64,000 nucleotides of DNA from Acidobacteriaceae bacterium (GTDB taxonomy: Bacteria; Acidobacteriota; Terriglobia; Terriglobales; Acidobacteriaceae). The stretch is taken from the NCBI GenBank assembly GCA_030041045.1, contig JASHOQ010000058.1:34957-98956 (forward strand). Direction: 5' to 3'. The first letter of the stretch is position 1. Each line of letters starts with the position of its first letter. The translations under genes and the position numbers were made by a program. Below, piece after piece: positions 50,147 to 59,324 of this stretch. The notes under the pieces are model-generated. The model had not been told where the DNA came from. It worked only from the letters and a program-made list of their open reading frames with translations, and did no database searches.

Positions 50147-50575
50147 TTTTCAACTCATTGGAACTGAACCGCTTTAGCCGTATTCGGTTTGAATTCAGCA
50201 AGTTCCAATTCTTCCATACAATTCCCTGGCGTCTATGGAATCTATGCTGTGAAGCCCATTCTACCCGAAATAGGTATCAGTGGTATCACCCGATTTGCCC
50301 GCTAACTGACGCAAATCGGGGTGGAGAGCAACAAGCACTCCAGCCCCCTAATCCAACCGAGCGAAATTCGAGAAAGCACAGTAACGTGTTCGATGAGTGA
50401 TTTGGCCTTTACTGCCTACTGACAATCATCAGCACCTATCAAGCTAGGCCGTTTTACGTCAACTTGCTCGCCCCAAGCATTAAGACCTGTGTGCGGAATT
50501 GCGGCTGTGACTGGCTCGGCGATTTACCGCTCACGGAGCTGACGGCTGGCTAAATTGGAGACACAAAGTCGATCT
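50147..50575. other. Low-GC region after tRNA-Pro, without a recognised gene
   Basis: About 430 bases, clearly lower in GC than the DNA to the left. It holds the left copy of a near-exact 22-bp direct repeat (50446-50467) and a TTCGATGAGTG motif (50389-50399) that also precedes the right copy. No integrase or other gene is seen. It may be remains of a mobile element's end. Confidence 0.45.
50446..50467. repeat. Left copy of 22-bp direct repeat
   Basis: AGGCCGTTTTACG followed by TCAACTTGC; matches 61318-61339 in 21 of 22 positions. The two copies enclose about 10.9 kb and each lies downstream of a tRNA gene on the same strand. Confidence 0.6.
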
Positions 50576-51028
50576 CTAGAATCCATCGCTCACTTCTTCC
50601 CGGATTCTCCGGAGAACTTCGGACGAAGCTGAATCCGTGCGAATAATCTGCGTCTTACCTGCGATCGCGGGCGATTTGCGCAAAGTTCGGTTAATTCCGA
50701 ATGCGAGCAAACCGAACGCAGACAGAGCGACCGTGACCGGAACAGCGAATGCTATCTGACCTGTTGTCCCGTCAGGTACAACGAGAATCGTTTCGCCATA
50801 CTTCGCTTTGTAATACCTGATGATGTCCTGCTCACTTTTGCCGGCGAGCACCATATCGGTCACTTCCTCACGCATTTGCTCTGCTTCCATGCTCATGTGA
50901 ACTCGAATGGTTTGCGAGTAACAGCATGGAGCCATCAGCCGGTCTTCCAGTTTCGCAATTGTTTTGGCCTGGTCCTGTGTCGTGGTGAGTGCGCTTGCGA
51001 AGAGAAGAGTTGCAATGAAATGGCTCAT
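50576..51028 (-). CDS. CcmH/NrfF-like cytochrome c biogenesis protein with altered Cys motif
   Basis: A 150-residue protein with signal peptide, then the CcmH/CcdA-partner pattern: L-E-D-R-L-M-A-P-C-C-Y-S-Q-T-I, M-R-E-E-V-T-D-M-V-L-A-G-K-S-E-Q-D-I-I and Y-Y-K-A-K-Y-G-E-T-I-L-V-V-P-D-G, followed by one membrane helix near 90-110. CcmH normally has L-R-C-x-x-C for reducing apocytochrome c; here two Cys are adjacent (P-C-C-Y). It is the last gene after SCO and cytochrome c, consistent with a role in metal or haem delivery to a periplasmic protein. Confidence 0.7.
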   Translation of the reverse strand: MSHFIATLLFASALTTTQDQAKTIAKLEDRLMAPCCYSQTIRVHMSMEAEQMREEVTDMVLAGKSEQDIIRYYKAKYGETILVVPDGTTGQIAFAVPVTVALSAFGLLAFGINRTLRKSPAIAGKTQIIRTDSASSEVLRRIREEVSDGF

Positions 51029-51076
51029 GCCGAACTGATTCCTTTCGGAAAAGCAATGCTTCGCGTGACCGCGAGC

Positions 51077-51439
51077 TCATTTGCGATGCAGATATGCGAT
51101 GATGTCGTCGATTTGGTCGTTGCTCAAGCGCCCGTTGAAAGCTGGCATTGTGCGTTTGCCATTGATGATGACCTGGCGTACAGATTCATCGGTCGCAGGA
51201 GTTGTGCCGTCGGGAAGATTGTGGTGGGAGAAAAGCCTGTGCAGCTTGGGCGGCGCCTTGAGCAAGCCGAGCTGGTTTTCTTCGTGGCAGTCATAGCAAT
51301 TGAAGGTGTAGAGGGATTCGCCCCGTTTTTCTGAGGTGCTAAGCTCCTTCGAGCACCCGGACACAGCGGGGACCAGAACCAAGCAGAGCAGGCAAACTGC
51401 GATCACCGGAAAGATTTGGCAAAGGGATCGTCTCTGCAT
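51077..51439 (-). CDS. Lipid-anchored class I cytochrome c
   Basis: A 120-residue protein with lipoprotein signal (V-L-V-P-A-V-S-G-C29), haem-binding C48-Y-D-C51-H52 and the axial Met98 in R-T-M-P-A-F-N-G. The fold ends I-D-D-I-I-A-Y-L-H-R-K as in small c-type cytochromes. It starts ten bases after the SCO-like gene's stop, so both are in one operon. The likely role is electron transfer in the periplasm or to a terminal oxidase. Confidence 0.88.
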   Translation of the reverse strand: MQRRSLCQIFPVIAVCLLCLVLVPAVSGCSKELSTSEKRGESLYTFNCYDCHEENQLGLLKAPPKLHRLFSHHNLPDGTTPATDESVRQVIINGKRTMPAFNGRLSNDQIDDIIAYLHRK

Positions 51440-51449
51440 CGCTAAAGCC

Positions 51450-52376
51450 CTACCTCGCCGCCTTCAATGCGAGCGATTTGACTGCGCCGGCGACGTCGTC
51501 AGGATTCCAGTCGCTCCCAGCCCAGGTTTGAGCAACCTTGCTGTCTGGACCGATTAGTGTCGTCGCCATGGTATGAGTGATCTGGTTGCCCTCTTCGCTG
51601 TATTGAAGTCCAAATGCTTCGGCCAGCTTCTTGAGATCGCCTGGCGTCGTGTCCGCAAACTCCCAGTGAGAGAACGCCGCGGCATTGTCATCGAGGTAGG
51701 CAAGACCATATTGCCGCAAAACCGGCGGCTTATCGTATGCGGGATCGAGACTGATGCTGATGAGATGGCTTGCGTCGTAAGCTCGCTGATCTTGGGCCAG
51801 ATCGCGGTTCACCTTTGCAAAATGGCTGGTGATGAGAGGGCAGGCAGTAGGCATGGGGCAGCGCGTATAGATGAATGTGATCAGCAGCGCCTTACCGCGA
51901 TAGTCCTTGAGGCGGATCGCTTTGCCGTCCTGATTTACGAGCGGAAGGTCTGGAACCTGTTCGCCCACCATCAACTGGTGCGGAGGCAACACTGCAGGCA
52001 CGAATCCGCGACGGGCTTCACTCGTGACGATCACCGAGTCAAGCAGGTAGTCGTCGCTATCAGAGTGAACAAGAACATCGGCAGATATTTTGTCACCTGG
52101 TTTTAGTTTCTGGATCTCGGTCGGGTCTTTCAGCTTGTAGGCCATGGTCATTGCAGGCATGAAGCCCGGAATGTCGCCATGCTGAACGGTGAGTTCACCG
52201 GTTGCGGCGCTTAGGGCAACCACCATCCCGTGAAGCTTATACCGATCGACCGGCGTGTTCGTGGGATGAAGCGCCACGCCGGGCTGGGTATCGGCGGATT
52301 TGTGGCACCCAATTTGGAAAGGCAAAACTACACAAGCCAGGATTGCAGCGCGCGCAACGTATTGACGGGAAAACAA
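51450..52376 (-). CDS. SCO1/SenC-type copper chaperone fused to an N-terminal CusF-like domain
   Basis: A 308-residue lipoprotein (P-F-Q-I-G-C24). Residues about 45-103 form a CusF-like copper-binding domain (L-H-G-M-V-V-A-L, Q-H66-G-D-I-P-G-F-M73-P-A-M76-T-M78). From about 135 follows the thioredoxin-fold SCO domain with C173-P-M-P-T-A-C179-P and the copper-ligand His in I-T-H-T-M-A-T-T near 267. The spacing C-x5-C differs from the C-x3-C of classical SCO. TTG start with AGGAG eight bases upstream. SCO proteins load the CuA centre of cytochrome oxidase or act in copper/redox signalling. SenC is encoded with RegBA in purple bacteria, and RegBA homologues are nearby here. Confidence 0.88.
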   Translation of the reverse strand: MFSRQYVARAAILACVVLPFQIGCHKSADTQPGVALHPTNTPVDRYKLHGMVVALSAATGELTVQHGDIPGFMPAMTMAYKLKDPTEIQKLKPGDKISADVLVHSDSDDYLLDSVIVTSEARRGFVPAVLPPHQLMVGEQVPDLPLVNQDGKAIRLKDYRGKALLITFIYTRCPMPTACPLITSHFAKVNRDLAQDQRAYDASHLISISLDPAYDKPPVLRQYGLAYLDDNAAAFSHWEFADTTPGDLKKLAEAFGLQYSEEGNQITHTMATTLIGPDSKVAQTWAGSDWNPDDVAGAVKSLALKAAR

Positions 52377-52476
52377 AGGGAAACTCCTCTAAAGGTAAGC
52401 GCAAGTAGCAGCACGAGAGAATTGCGAGACGTTCGAGCCCTGCCCAACGGTGCTCCGTGCGCGATCTGCTCGTTCG

Positions 52477-53385
52477 TCATTTGGCAGCGAATTGTTCTGG
52501 TGAAGCATCGAAGATCTGCTTATGTTCACGCACGCAGAAATAGTAGGTCTTTCCCTTGTATGTCGACGACAGAGATCGATCAATTTCCATACCGCAGATG
52601 GCGCAGACGGGATGATTCGCGCTCTGCTTGATGGGGCCGGCAAACTCCGCGTTGGAAGACGGGTTCAGCCAGCCTTGGCCCTGATATTCGAGCACTGAGG
52701 CAGTCTGGTTTGCTACATCCCTGCCGAAGTAACGCTCGACCACCCTGAAGGCGAGATCCATTCCGGAAGTGAGGCCGCCTGCAGTAGCCAGATTGCCCAC
52801 TTCAACAAAGCGGGCACCGCGCTCAACATGAATGTCTGGATACTGCATCGCAAAGTCTACGTAAGCACCATGATGTGTCGTGGCAGGCTTGCCAGAAAGC
52901 AGACCAGTGCTCGCAAGGACAAACGCTCCTGTGCACACGGACATCGTCACATCGGTATTCTTGGTCGCACTGCGAATCCAGGCTTTCGTCGCTTCGCTGG
53001 CAGGACTTTGTGCAGGAATGACGATAACCTTCGGCGGAGGAGCATTGGCGATCGTATATTTCGGCGTGATCTCCATTCCGCCGCTCGTATGAATGGGTGA
53101 GGATGACTCTGCCACAGTGTAGAGGCTGAAGGCATCATATTTGCGGTCGGGAATGCTGACCCGTTGGAAGACCTCCCATGGCCCGCAAAAATCAATAACG
53201 ACGGCACCTTCGGAAATGAGGAACGCTACCGGAATGGATTCATTGGCGGGAGGGGTGAGGGGCCTTGGAGGTGTAGCCTCTTTGGCTCTATCGAGCGCTG
53301 CAGCAGTTGCGCCCGGTAGGGCGTTCGAGCCGACGACTGACAGTCCAAGGGCCACGGAACGCTGAAGGAGTTCTCTGCGATTCAT
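52477..53385 (-). CDS. Exported DJ-1/PfpI-family protein with C-terminal YHS domain
   Basis: A 302-residue protein with an N-R-R-E-L-L-Q-R-S Tat-like signal. Residues about 45-225 are the class I glutamine-amidotransferase-like DJ-1/PfpI fold, with the nucleophile Cys in S-V-C-T-G-A-F-V-L-A and H-H-G downstream. After a short linker, residues about 245-302 form a YHS-type metal-binding domain (H-P-V-C-A-I-C-G-M-E-I, K-T-Y-Y-F-C-V-R-E-H). YHS domains occur in copper and other metal-handling proteins. A GGAGG site precedes ATG 53385. It lies between the superoxide dismutase and SCO genes. Confidence 0.82.
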   Translation of the reverse strand: MNRRELLQRSVALGLSVVGSNALPGATAAALDRAKEATPPRPLTPPANESIPVAFLISEGAVVIDFCGPWEVFQRVSIPDRKYDAFSLYTVAESSSPIHTSGGMEITPKYTIANAPPPKVIVIPAQSPASEATKAWIRSATKNTDVTMSVCTGAFVLASTGLLSGKPATTHHGAYVDFAMQYPDIHVERGARFVEVGNLATAGGLTSGMDLAFRVVERYFGRDVANQTASVLEYQGQGWLNPSSNAEFAGPIKQSANHPVCAICGMEIDRSLSSTYKGKTYYFCVREHKQIFDASPEQFAAK

Positions 53386-53435
53386 TGAGGTAGCCTCCGG
53401 AAATGGTTTGCCGCGTGCGCAGGCTGAGAGCGCCT

Positions 53436-54182
53436 TTATGTGCGCTGTGCCTTCTTCGCAGTGGCATATTGGCCACTCACGTAATCCCAGTTCACGATGT
53501 GGAAGAAGGCCGCTACATATTCGGGGCGACGGTTCTGATACTTCAGGTAGTAGGCGTGCTCCCAGACATCGATGCCGAGAACTGGGGTCAGGCCGCTGCT
53601 GAGTGGACTGTCCTGATTTCCGGTCGACTCGATCTGCAGCTTTCCGTCTTGAGCAAACGTCAGCCATGCCCATCCGCTGCCGAACACGCCGGCAGAGGCC
53701 TTGGAGTACTGCTCTTGAAATCTGGCGAAGCTGCCAAACTGCGTGTCGATGTCTTTGGCTAGTTCGCCTCTCGGCGCGTCGCCACCGCTCTTTGAGAGGA
53801 TCGGCCACCAGAAGGAGTGGTTCGCATCGCCTCCGCCCTGATTGCGAATGGCTGTGCGAACTTCTTCCGGAAGTGAGTCGAGATGAGCAACCAGATCTTC
53901 GACTGTGCGGCTCGCCAGGTCAGGATGGCCTGCCACGGCCGCATTCAGGTGATCGACATAGCTCGCGTGATGTTTGTCGTGGTGCAGATGCATTGTCTCG
54001 GCGTCAATGTACGGTTCGAGTGCGTCGTAGGCGTAGGGAAGAGGGGGCAACTTGTAGGGTCCGCCCGCAGGCGCAGCGGCGGGTGTAGACGTCTGGGAGA
54101 ATCCGGCCCGGTCGAGGATCGCAGTTGATAAGGAGACTCCGGCTGTATATCCAACTCCATGCAGAAACGATCGGCGATTCAT
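53436..54182 (-). CDS. Exported Fe/Mn-type superoxide dismutase
   Basis: A 248-residue protein with an N-R-R-S-F-L Tat-like signal, then a full Fe/Mn-[26 protein letters not shown] with the first His ligand, N-H-S-F-W-W with the second, G-S-G-W-A-W-L and D-V-W-E-H-A-Y-Y-L with the Asp and third His. Export of an Fe/Mn-SOD is less usual than cytoplasmic location and fits a periplasmic redox cluster. GAGG upstream of the start. Confidence 0.93.
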   Translation of the reverse strand: MNRRSFLHGVGYTAGVSLSTAILDRAGFSQTSTPAAAPAGGPYKLPPLPYAYDALEPYIDAETMHLHHDKHHASYVDHLNAAVAGHPDLASRTVEDLVAHLDSLPEEVRTAIRNQGGGDANHSFWWPILSKSGGDAPRGELAKDIDTQFGSFARFQEQYSKASAGVFGSGWAWLTFAQDGKLQIESTGNQDSPLSSGLTPVLGIDVWEHAYYLKYQNRRPEYVAAFFHIVNWDYVSGQYATAKKAQRT

Positions 54183-54429
54183 TCAGACCTCACATGACGG
54201 GTTGGCCACGCGTCAGTTTGGGGAATTGTCGAGAAGCTGAGTACTGCGAGCGACGTCACTCTCGCGATAGCTCACGAAGTGGCGCACGTTGCTTCTTCAA
54301 TGGCAAATATATTTCCTCAACGCTGGGTCAGCGGTGCGGCAAATTGTCGCAAGCAGTATCCGCGGCAGAGAGAAGCATCTGGTCTCTATGATTCGCAGGA
54401 GGGTGCTCTATTGATCTCTGTCAGACACG

Positions 54430-54984
54430 CTATCGCGCGGGAGGATATTTGGAAAGTTTCCTTTGGAGGGAACGGCGATGAATACCGAGAGAGCGCGCCG
54501 CCTGCGAGATATTTCCTCCACAGTCGGCAATCACACGCTGAATGTGTTCCCATTCCACCCTGGCGAGGCTCGGGACATTCGACGGCGGGTTCGCATCGAT
54601 GCCGTTCGTAGGTGAGGCATTGAAAACAGCAATAATCTGATCGGCATCAACCGGCTTACTCAGATAATGGTTGGCGCCGCCACGTACCGCTTCGAGAGCC
54701 GTTGCGATGCTCCCCCAGCCCGTGAGCATGAGAATGAACATCGTGGGGTCTAATGCGCGCAATTTGCGCACGATGTCCAGACCGTTTTCGGACCCTAAGC
54801 GCAGATCTACAATCGCGAGATCTGGTGCATGCTCCTCGGCCGCAGCGATCGTTTGCGCAGTATCGGCTGCGAGAAAGACCTCCCATCCTCGGGATTCAAG
54901 AGCACGGCCGAGCCGAGTGCGAAAAAGCTCGTCGTCGTCGGCAACCAGCGCCGAAAGTTCCTCATGCTCCGGTCTTGGCTGCAA
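54430..54984 (-). CDS. regA: RegA/PrrA-type response regulator
   Basis: A 184-residue protein. Receiver domain with D16-D17-D18, phosphorylation Asp60 (A-I-V-D-L-R-L-G), and Lys110 (L-S-K-P-V). A short Pro-rich linker (N-P-P-S-N-V-P) leads to a Fis-type helix-turn-helix (G-G-N-I-S-Q-A-A-R-S-L-G-I-H-R-R-S-L-Q-R-K-L) at about 155-178. Length and layout are those of RegA/PrrA/ActR, the global redox regulators. It overlaps the kinase gene by 23 bases. Confidence 0.88.
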   Translation of the reverse strand: MQPRPEHEELSALVADDDELFRTRLGRALESRGWEVFLAADTAQTIAAAEEHAPDLAIVDLRLGSENGLDIVRKLRALDPTMFILMLTGWGSIATALEAVRGGANHYLSKPVDADQIIAVFNASPTNGIDANPPSNVPSLARVEWEHIQRVIADCGGNISQAARSLGIHRRSLQRKLSKYPPAR

Positions 54985-56278
54985 ATGGCAACTCCAGGAT
55001 GGCAGTAGTTCCTTGATTTACAGCAGAATCAAAAATGAGAGAGCCGCCCATGTCCTCGGCAAATGTACGTACCAGAAACGTTCCCAGACCGATTCCACGG
55101 TCTGACCGCTTCGTTGTGTAGAACGGTTCTGCGATGCGATCGAGAACCTCAGGCGGCATCCCGGTGCCGGAGTCCTTCACCATGAAGCGAAGAACTCCCG
55201 AATCGACTTCGCCCGCCACGTGCACAGTCTCTCCTGTGGGGCTTGCCTCGAATGCGTTCTTGACCAGTGCCGCGAGGACTTGCCGGGTTGTCTCGATAGG
55301 AAGTGTGGCGCTCACATCAGACACAACGTCGATTTGGATCGTTTTCCTTTGTGACTCCGGGAAGTTCTCGCGCAGCTGATGGAGAAGCGAACCGATTGAG
55401 ACGAGCGAGGGAGATTCTCCGGTCAACTCCGCGCCCTGAGAACTCATCTCGCGCAGGATCCGGCCGCAGCGATCGACTTCAGACCTGATCAAGTTTGCTT
55501 CTGCAGCCACGTGTGGATCGGCGCTGCGCATGGCAGCATAATTTTCCAATTCCTTGGCAACCACTGCGATTGTCGCAAGCGGTGTGCCCACTTCATGCGC
55601 CGCTCCTGCAGCAAGCGTGGCGAGAGACGCAATTTTTTCATGTCGGGCTAGCAGGCTTTGCAAGCGTAGGAGTTCCTGTTCGTGATTGCGTAAGACTTCA
55701 GTCACCCTTCCGACCAGGGCTGTAACCAGCGCGGCTGCTGCAACAAATGCAATCCACATCCCGACCAAGTGAACTGAGAAACCTTGGCCTGGATGATGGC
55801 CTTCCAATACCGGAACTCGGACATGGAAGAAAAATAGTAGTCCATAGCCAAGAATGGAAAGGGCACCCAGCGATCGCGTCCAGGCTTTGCTTAAAACAAC
55901 TGCCGAAAGCGTGATCTCTACGAGGTAAAAAAGGCTGAACGGATTTGCGGGCCCTCCAGACAAGGCCAGTCCGACGGTAAGGCCAATCACGTCGGCCACC
56001 AGAATTCCGCCGACGACTCGGCGCGCACCTACCAGGTTGCTGAGTAAGCGGAAGAGAACGTTCGATGCCAATGCGAGAATAATCAGCACAGAGAGCCATA
56101 AAAGCGGGAGGTCAATTCGTGCAATGACCGCCGCGAAAAGAACAAGAGCCGCCTCGCCAAACAGCAAAAAATAGCGTAGGCGAATCAGCCAGGGCAAAGC
56201 CAGCGCTGGCGCCAGTTCGCCACTCGTGCGGAGGTCCTGCTCAGAGATTCTCTGACGATCCGTAATGCTGACTCTCAT
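54962..56278 (-). CDS. regB: RegB/PrrB-type redox sensor histidine kinase
   Basis: A 438-residue membrane kinase. Six hydrophobic helices occupy about 30-210; between them is G-G-P-A-N-P-F at about 108-114, the quinone-binding heptapeptide of RegB. The H-box is A-G-A-A-H228-E-V-G-T-P-L-A-T, followed by D-R-C-G-R-I-L-R-E-M-S with a Cys at the place of RegB's redox-active Cys, then N, D and G boxes (N-A-F-E-A, D-S-G-T-G-M-P, G-I-G-L-G). RegB reports the redox state of the quinone pool. Start ATG 56278 precedes the first helix; a longer frame to 56359 is open. Confidence 0.88.
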   Translation of the reverse strand: MRVSITDRQRISEQDLRTSGELAPALALPWLIRLRYFLLFGEAALVLFAAVIARIDLPLLWLSVLIILALASNVLFRLLSNLVGARRVVGGILVADVIGLTVGLALSGGPANPFSLFYLVEITLSAVVLSKAWTRSLGALSILGYGLLFFFHVRVPVLEGHHPGQGFSVHLVGMWIAFVAAAALVTALVGRVTEVLRNHEQELLRLQSLLARHEKIASLATLAAGAAHEVGTPLATIAVVAKELENYAAMRSADPHVAAEANLIRSEVDRCGRILREMSSQGAELTGESPSLVSIGSLLHQLRENFPESQRKTIQIDVVSDVSATLPIETTRQVLAALVKNAFEASPTGETVHVAGEVDSGVLRFMVKDSGTGMPPEVLDRIAEPFYTTKRSDRGIGLGTFLVRTFAEDMGGSLIFDSAVNQGTTAILELPFAAKTGA

Positions 56279-56708
56279 AACCAGCCGGGGAATTGATCGC
56301 GAAGATACAACTGCGGTGCGCAGTGGATACCACCTATTGTAAGCCGCACTGCGTCCCATCTGGATCGAATTGTTGCCTCTCGCTTTGCGGGTTCTTCAGC
56401 ACTGGCGGGCGCGGCGGGTGCGTCAAAATGCCGCACTGGCGGAAGCTTTTGCAGGATTTAGCTTGAGAGTGAGGTCAGCGATTTCTGCCATCGGGTGGTT
56501 GGTCGTCAGGTCTGACAGCTGACCGACATCACCACGCCGGATCCCTAATGCGATGTCTTGATTGTTCCCTTTCCAGAGCCAACTTGCAGTTTCGATCGAG
56601 CGTGATGACGCGCGATAGAAAAGCATCGCGCACGATCCGCGATGTCGCGGTCTGACTAAACGGGGCAGCAGTTTCCTCCCCCACTAATTGCAATTTATTT
56701 GAGGACAA
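56279..56708. other. Divergent promoter region between regB and the TonB receptor
   Basis: About 430 bases. The receptor's ATG has GAGGA five bases upstream. I looked for a cobalamin-riboswitch B12 box, Fur-like and FNR-like sites and found none convincing. Short minus-strand frames are not protein-like. Confidence 0.4.
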
Positions 56709-59264
56709 ATGCGAATCAAGTTCAGCTGTTTTGCACTCTTCCTGATGAGCCTGATGACGATTCATGCAATGAATGCTCAAACCACTGCCACTCTGCATGG
56801 CACCGTGGCCGATGCCACGGGCGCCCTGATTTCCGATGCCTCGATCACCGTGAAACCCAGTGGCAACGAGACCGCCTATACAAGTGTCAGCAATCGCGAC
56901 GGTGAGTTCACGTTTCGCGGTCTCGTGCCCGGTTCATACGAGGTCATTGCCGAGCAGACTGGCTTCAATCGCGTCTACCGTACGGTAAAGCTCGCTGCTG
57001 GCCAGACGACTGAGGTGAAGCTAACGCTCAGCGTGAACCTGGTTAGCCAGAACATAACCGTCTCCGCGCAGACCGCCGCCGTAACTGAAGCGCCGCTGGC
57101 GCAGACCATCACGTCAGTCGACCGGCAGGACACCAAGGATTCGGCCGACTTCACGATCCAGGAGAGCCTGGAGTTGGTGCCCGGCGTGACCACTATCACC
57201 GGCAACGGGCCGCGCGATATTTCTATCTCGCTACGAGGCTCGAACGACCGCCAGAGTTACGGCATCCGCAACGCTCTGCTCTTTGAAGACGGATTTCAAG
57301 TGACGCAACCTGACGGCCTTGGCCGCGCTGACCTCACCGATCCGCATGCCTATGAGGGCATCGACGCCGTGCAGGGGCCATCGTCGACAATCTACGGCAA
57401 CAACGCCAATGATGGCGCCATCTTCTTCCGTACTCGCCCTGGTGCTGAAGTGAGCGGCGTCGATTTCGGAACCGATGTGGGTAGCTATCAGTTTCTCAAC
57501 AACTACATGACCATCGGGAAGGCCGAAGACAACTACGACTACTCGATTTTTCTGAGCAACGTGCGCGGTAAGCAGAACTATATTCCGAATTTCGAATTCA
57601 ACACCGCCACGGCCAACATTCTGGCCACCTTCTCGCTAACCAAGCAGGACCGCGTGACCTTCAAATTCATCAACAACGACCTCGACACGGCGCTGCCAGT
57701 GCGGCTCTCGTTAAACCAGTTTCTCGCCAATCCCTTTCAGAAGGGTTGTGTAGGATACGAGTCATCGAGTGCAAGCACCAGCAGCTGCTCGACCGACCAC
57801 GTGTATGTCAATGGCATCGCCGGCAGCCAGGTGTACGTGACGCCGGATGTCATACAGAACGGCCGGCACGACCGCCGCACCATTGTTGGGGGGCGCTGGG
57901 AGCATGACTTCTCTGATACCACGTGGCGCACGCAGGCAGTGTGGGATGACAAGGACATCGACCAGCCCACCGGAGCTACGACGGCGCGCGGCTCGACGCC
58001 GTCGTTCATACTGGACAGCGACGTTACGCGCACCGGAATGCTTCTCGGCCACCATTCGGTCACCTACGCAGGCGGTTGCTTCAAGTACGAAGACACCAAC
58101 TCGAACGGTTACAACCTTACGCCGAACGGTTCCCTAGGGGCCTACACTTCGGGGGCTTTTGGAACCATCACCGGCGCGTGCATTCATTTACGCGAAGAAT
58201 ATTCGCTGGGCGAACGCGCAACCGTTGTCGGCGGCATCGGCTACGAACACACCACACTCTCCGACGGAGAGACACTTTATACCTACACTTCTACTGCCGA
58301 GCCCGCAACGGCAAATTACAACGTGAATCGCGTTTACAACAACGTTGCACCCGAGGCTGCCATCCTGGTGCGGGCAACGGACTCGCTTGCGCTGCACGCT
58401 CGTCTCGGCACCGGTTACGGCACGCCACCGAACAGCGACTTCTTTGTCACGCCGCAAGGAACCTATGGCCTGAACGCCACGCTGCAGGCGCAGACCAACT
58501 GGGGCATTGATTTCGGCGCCGACTGGACGGTGGCCCGCAACATCGTGCTCAGTGCCACCGGCTTCTACGAGAGGTTCGCCAACGAGATCGTCTCGCAGTC
58601 GCCGGGCGCGGGTCTGCTCAGTTACAACTTCAACATCCCCTCATCCGCGCATCGAGGCGTCGTGACTGCAATTGATTGGCACCCGCTGCCGCAGGCAGTC
58701 AGCGGCTTGCGGCTGCGCGCCGCGTATCAGTTTGACGCGCAGGTCTACCGCAGCTACGTGGAGCAACTCAGTGCTGGCAGCGGCACCGGCAATGTTTGCC
58801 CAATCCTGCTATCTACAGGCGCCTGCGAAACATTCAACCGCGCCGGCAACCGCATCCCCGGTGTCATTCCCAATAATCTGAGCTTGCGCTTGGCTTACGA
58901 ACGGCCATCGAGCAAAGAGGGCAACTTTGGCAGCTATCTCGAAGCCAACTACCGCTCCGCCTTCTGGCTCGACAACGCCAACCTGCTCTCGGCGCCCTCT
59001 TCTACAGTGATGAACTTTGACCTTCACTACGACCCCGCTGCTGGCCACGGCATCTGGTCGCGCACGCATTTCTACTTTGACCTGCAGAACCTGGCGAACC
59101 ACACTTTCGTGGGCTCGGCCAGCAACATCACGGACACCATCACCACCGCCGGCATCGAGAACCCGGGCTACGGCTCGAGTACGGCGCTGGCGGCAACCGG
59201 CACGGGCGCCATTTACGCCGGTGCACCGCGGCTCTCGATCGGCGGATTCCGCATCAAGTTCTAA
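56709..59264 (+). CDS. TonB-dependent receptor with N-terminal carboxypeptidase-regulatory domain
   Basis: An 851-residue outer-membrane protein. Signal peptide, then the regulatory-like domain at about 25-110 (L-H-G-T-V-A-D-A-T-G-A-L, G-E-F-T-F-R-G-L-V-P-G-S-Y), a plug domain (S-L-E-L-V-P-G-V-T-T-I, I-S-L-R-G-S-N-D-R, V-Q-G-P-S-S-T-I-Y-G-N-N) and a long beta-barrel ending G-G-F-R-I-K-F. Several Cys in barrel loops (S-C-S-T-D, G-A-C-I-H, C-P-I-L-L-S-T-G-A-C) may make disulfides. Substrate unknown; the adjoining PepSY protein suggests a metal or metallophore. Length and layout are normal, no frameshift. Confidence 0.9.
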   Translation: MRIKFSCFALFLMSLMTIHAMNAQTTATLHGTVADATGALISDASITVKPSGNETAYTSVSNRDGEFTFRGLVPGSYEVIAEQTGFNRVYRTVKLAAGQTTEVKLTLSVNLVSQNITVSAQTAAVTEAPLAQTITSVDRQDTKDSADFTIQESLELVPGVTTITGNGPRDISISLRGSNDRQSYGIRNALLFEDGFQVTQPDGLGRADLTDPHAYEGIDAVQGPSSTIYGNNANDGAIFFRTRPGAEVSGVDFGTDVGSYQFLNNYMTIGKAEDNYDYSIFLSNVRGKQNYIPNFEFNTATANILATFSLTKQDRVTFKFINNDLDTALPVRLSLNQFLANPFQKGCVGYESSSASTSSCSTDHVYVNGIAGSQVYVTPDVIQNGRHDRRTIVGGRWEHDFSDTTWRTQAVWDDKDIDQPTGATTARGSTPSFILDSDVTRTGMLLGHHSVTYAGGCFKYEDTNSNGYNLTPNGSLGAYTSGAFGTITGACIHLREEYSLGERATVVGGIGYEHTTLSDGETLYTYTSTAEPATANYNVNRVYNNVAPEAAILVRATDSLALHARLGTGYGTPPNSDFFVTPQGTYGLNATLQAQTNWGIDFGADWTVARNIVLSATGFYERFANEIVSQSPGAGLLSYNFNIPSSAHRGVVTAIDWHPLPQAVSGLRLRAAYQFDAQVYRSYVEQLSAGSGTGNVCPILLSTGACETFNRAGNRIPGVIPNNLSLRLAYERPSSKEGNFGSYLEANYRSAFWLDNANLLSAPSSTVMNFDLHYDPAAGHGIWSRTHFYFDLQNLANHTFVGSASNITDTITTAGIENPGYGSSTALAATGTGAIYAGAPRLSIGGFRIKF

Positions 59265-59324
59265 ACTGAGCGTGCAGCGGCGGAGAGGATGCGCCGATGC
59301 ACGCAGATCATTCAAGGACTGCAT

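Noticed and set aside
56279..56708. Cobalamin riboswitch upstream of the TonB receptor (cobN is nearby)
   Set aside because: No B12-box or matching stem structure could be found; the receptor's neighbour is a PepSY protein rather than a cobalamin gene.
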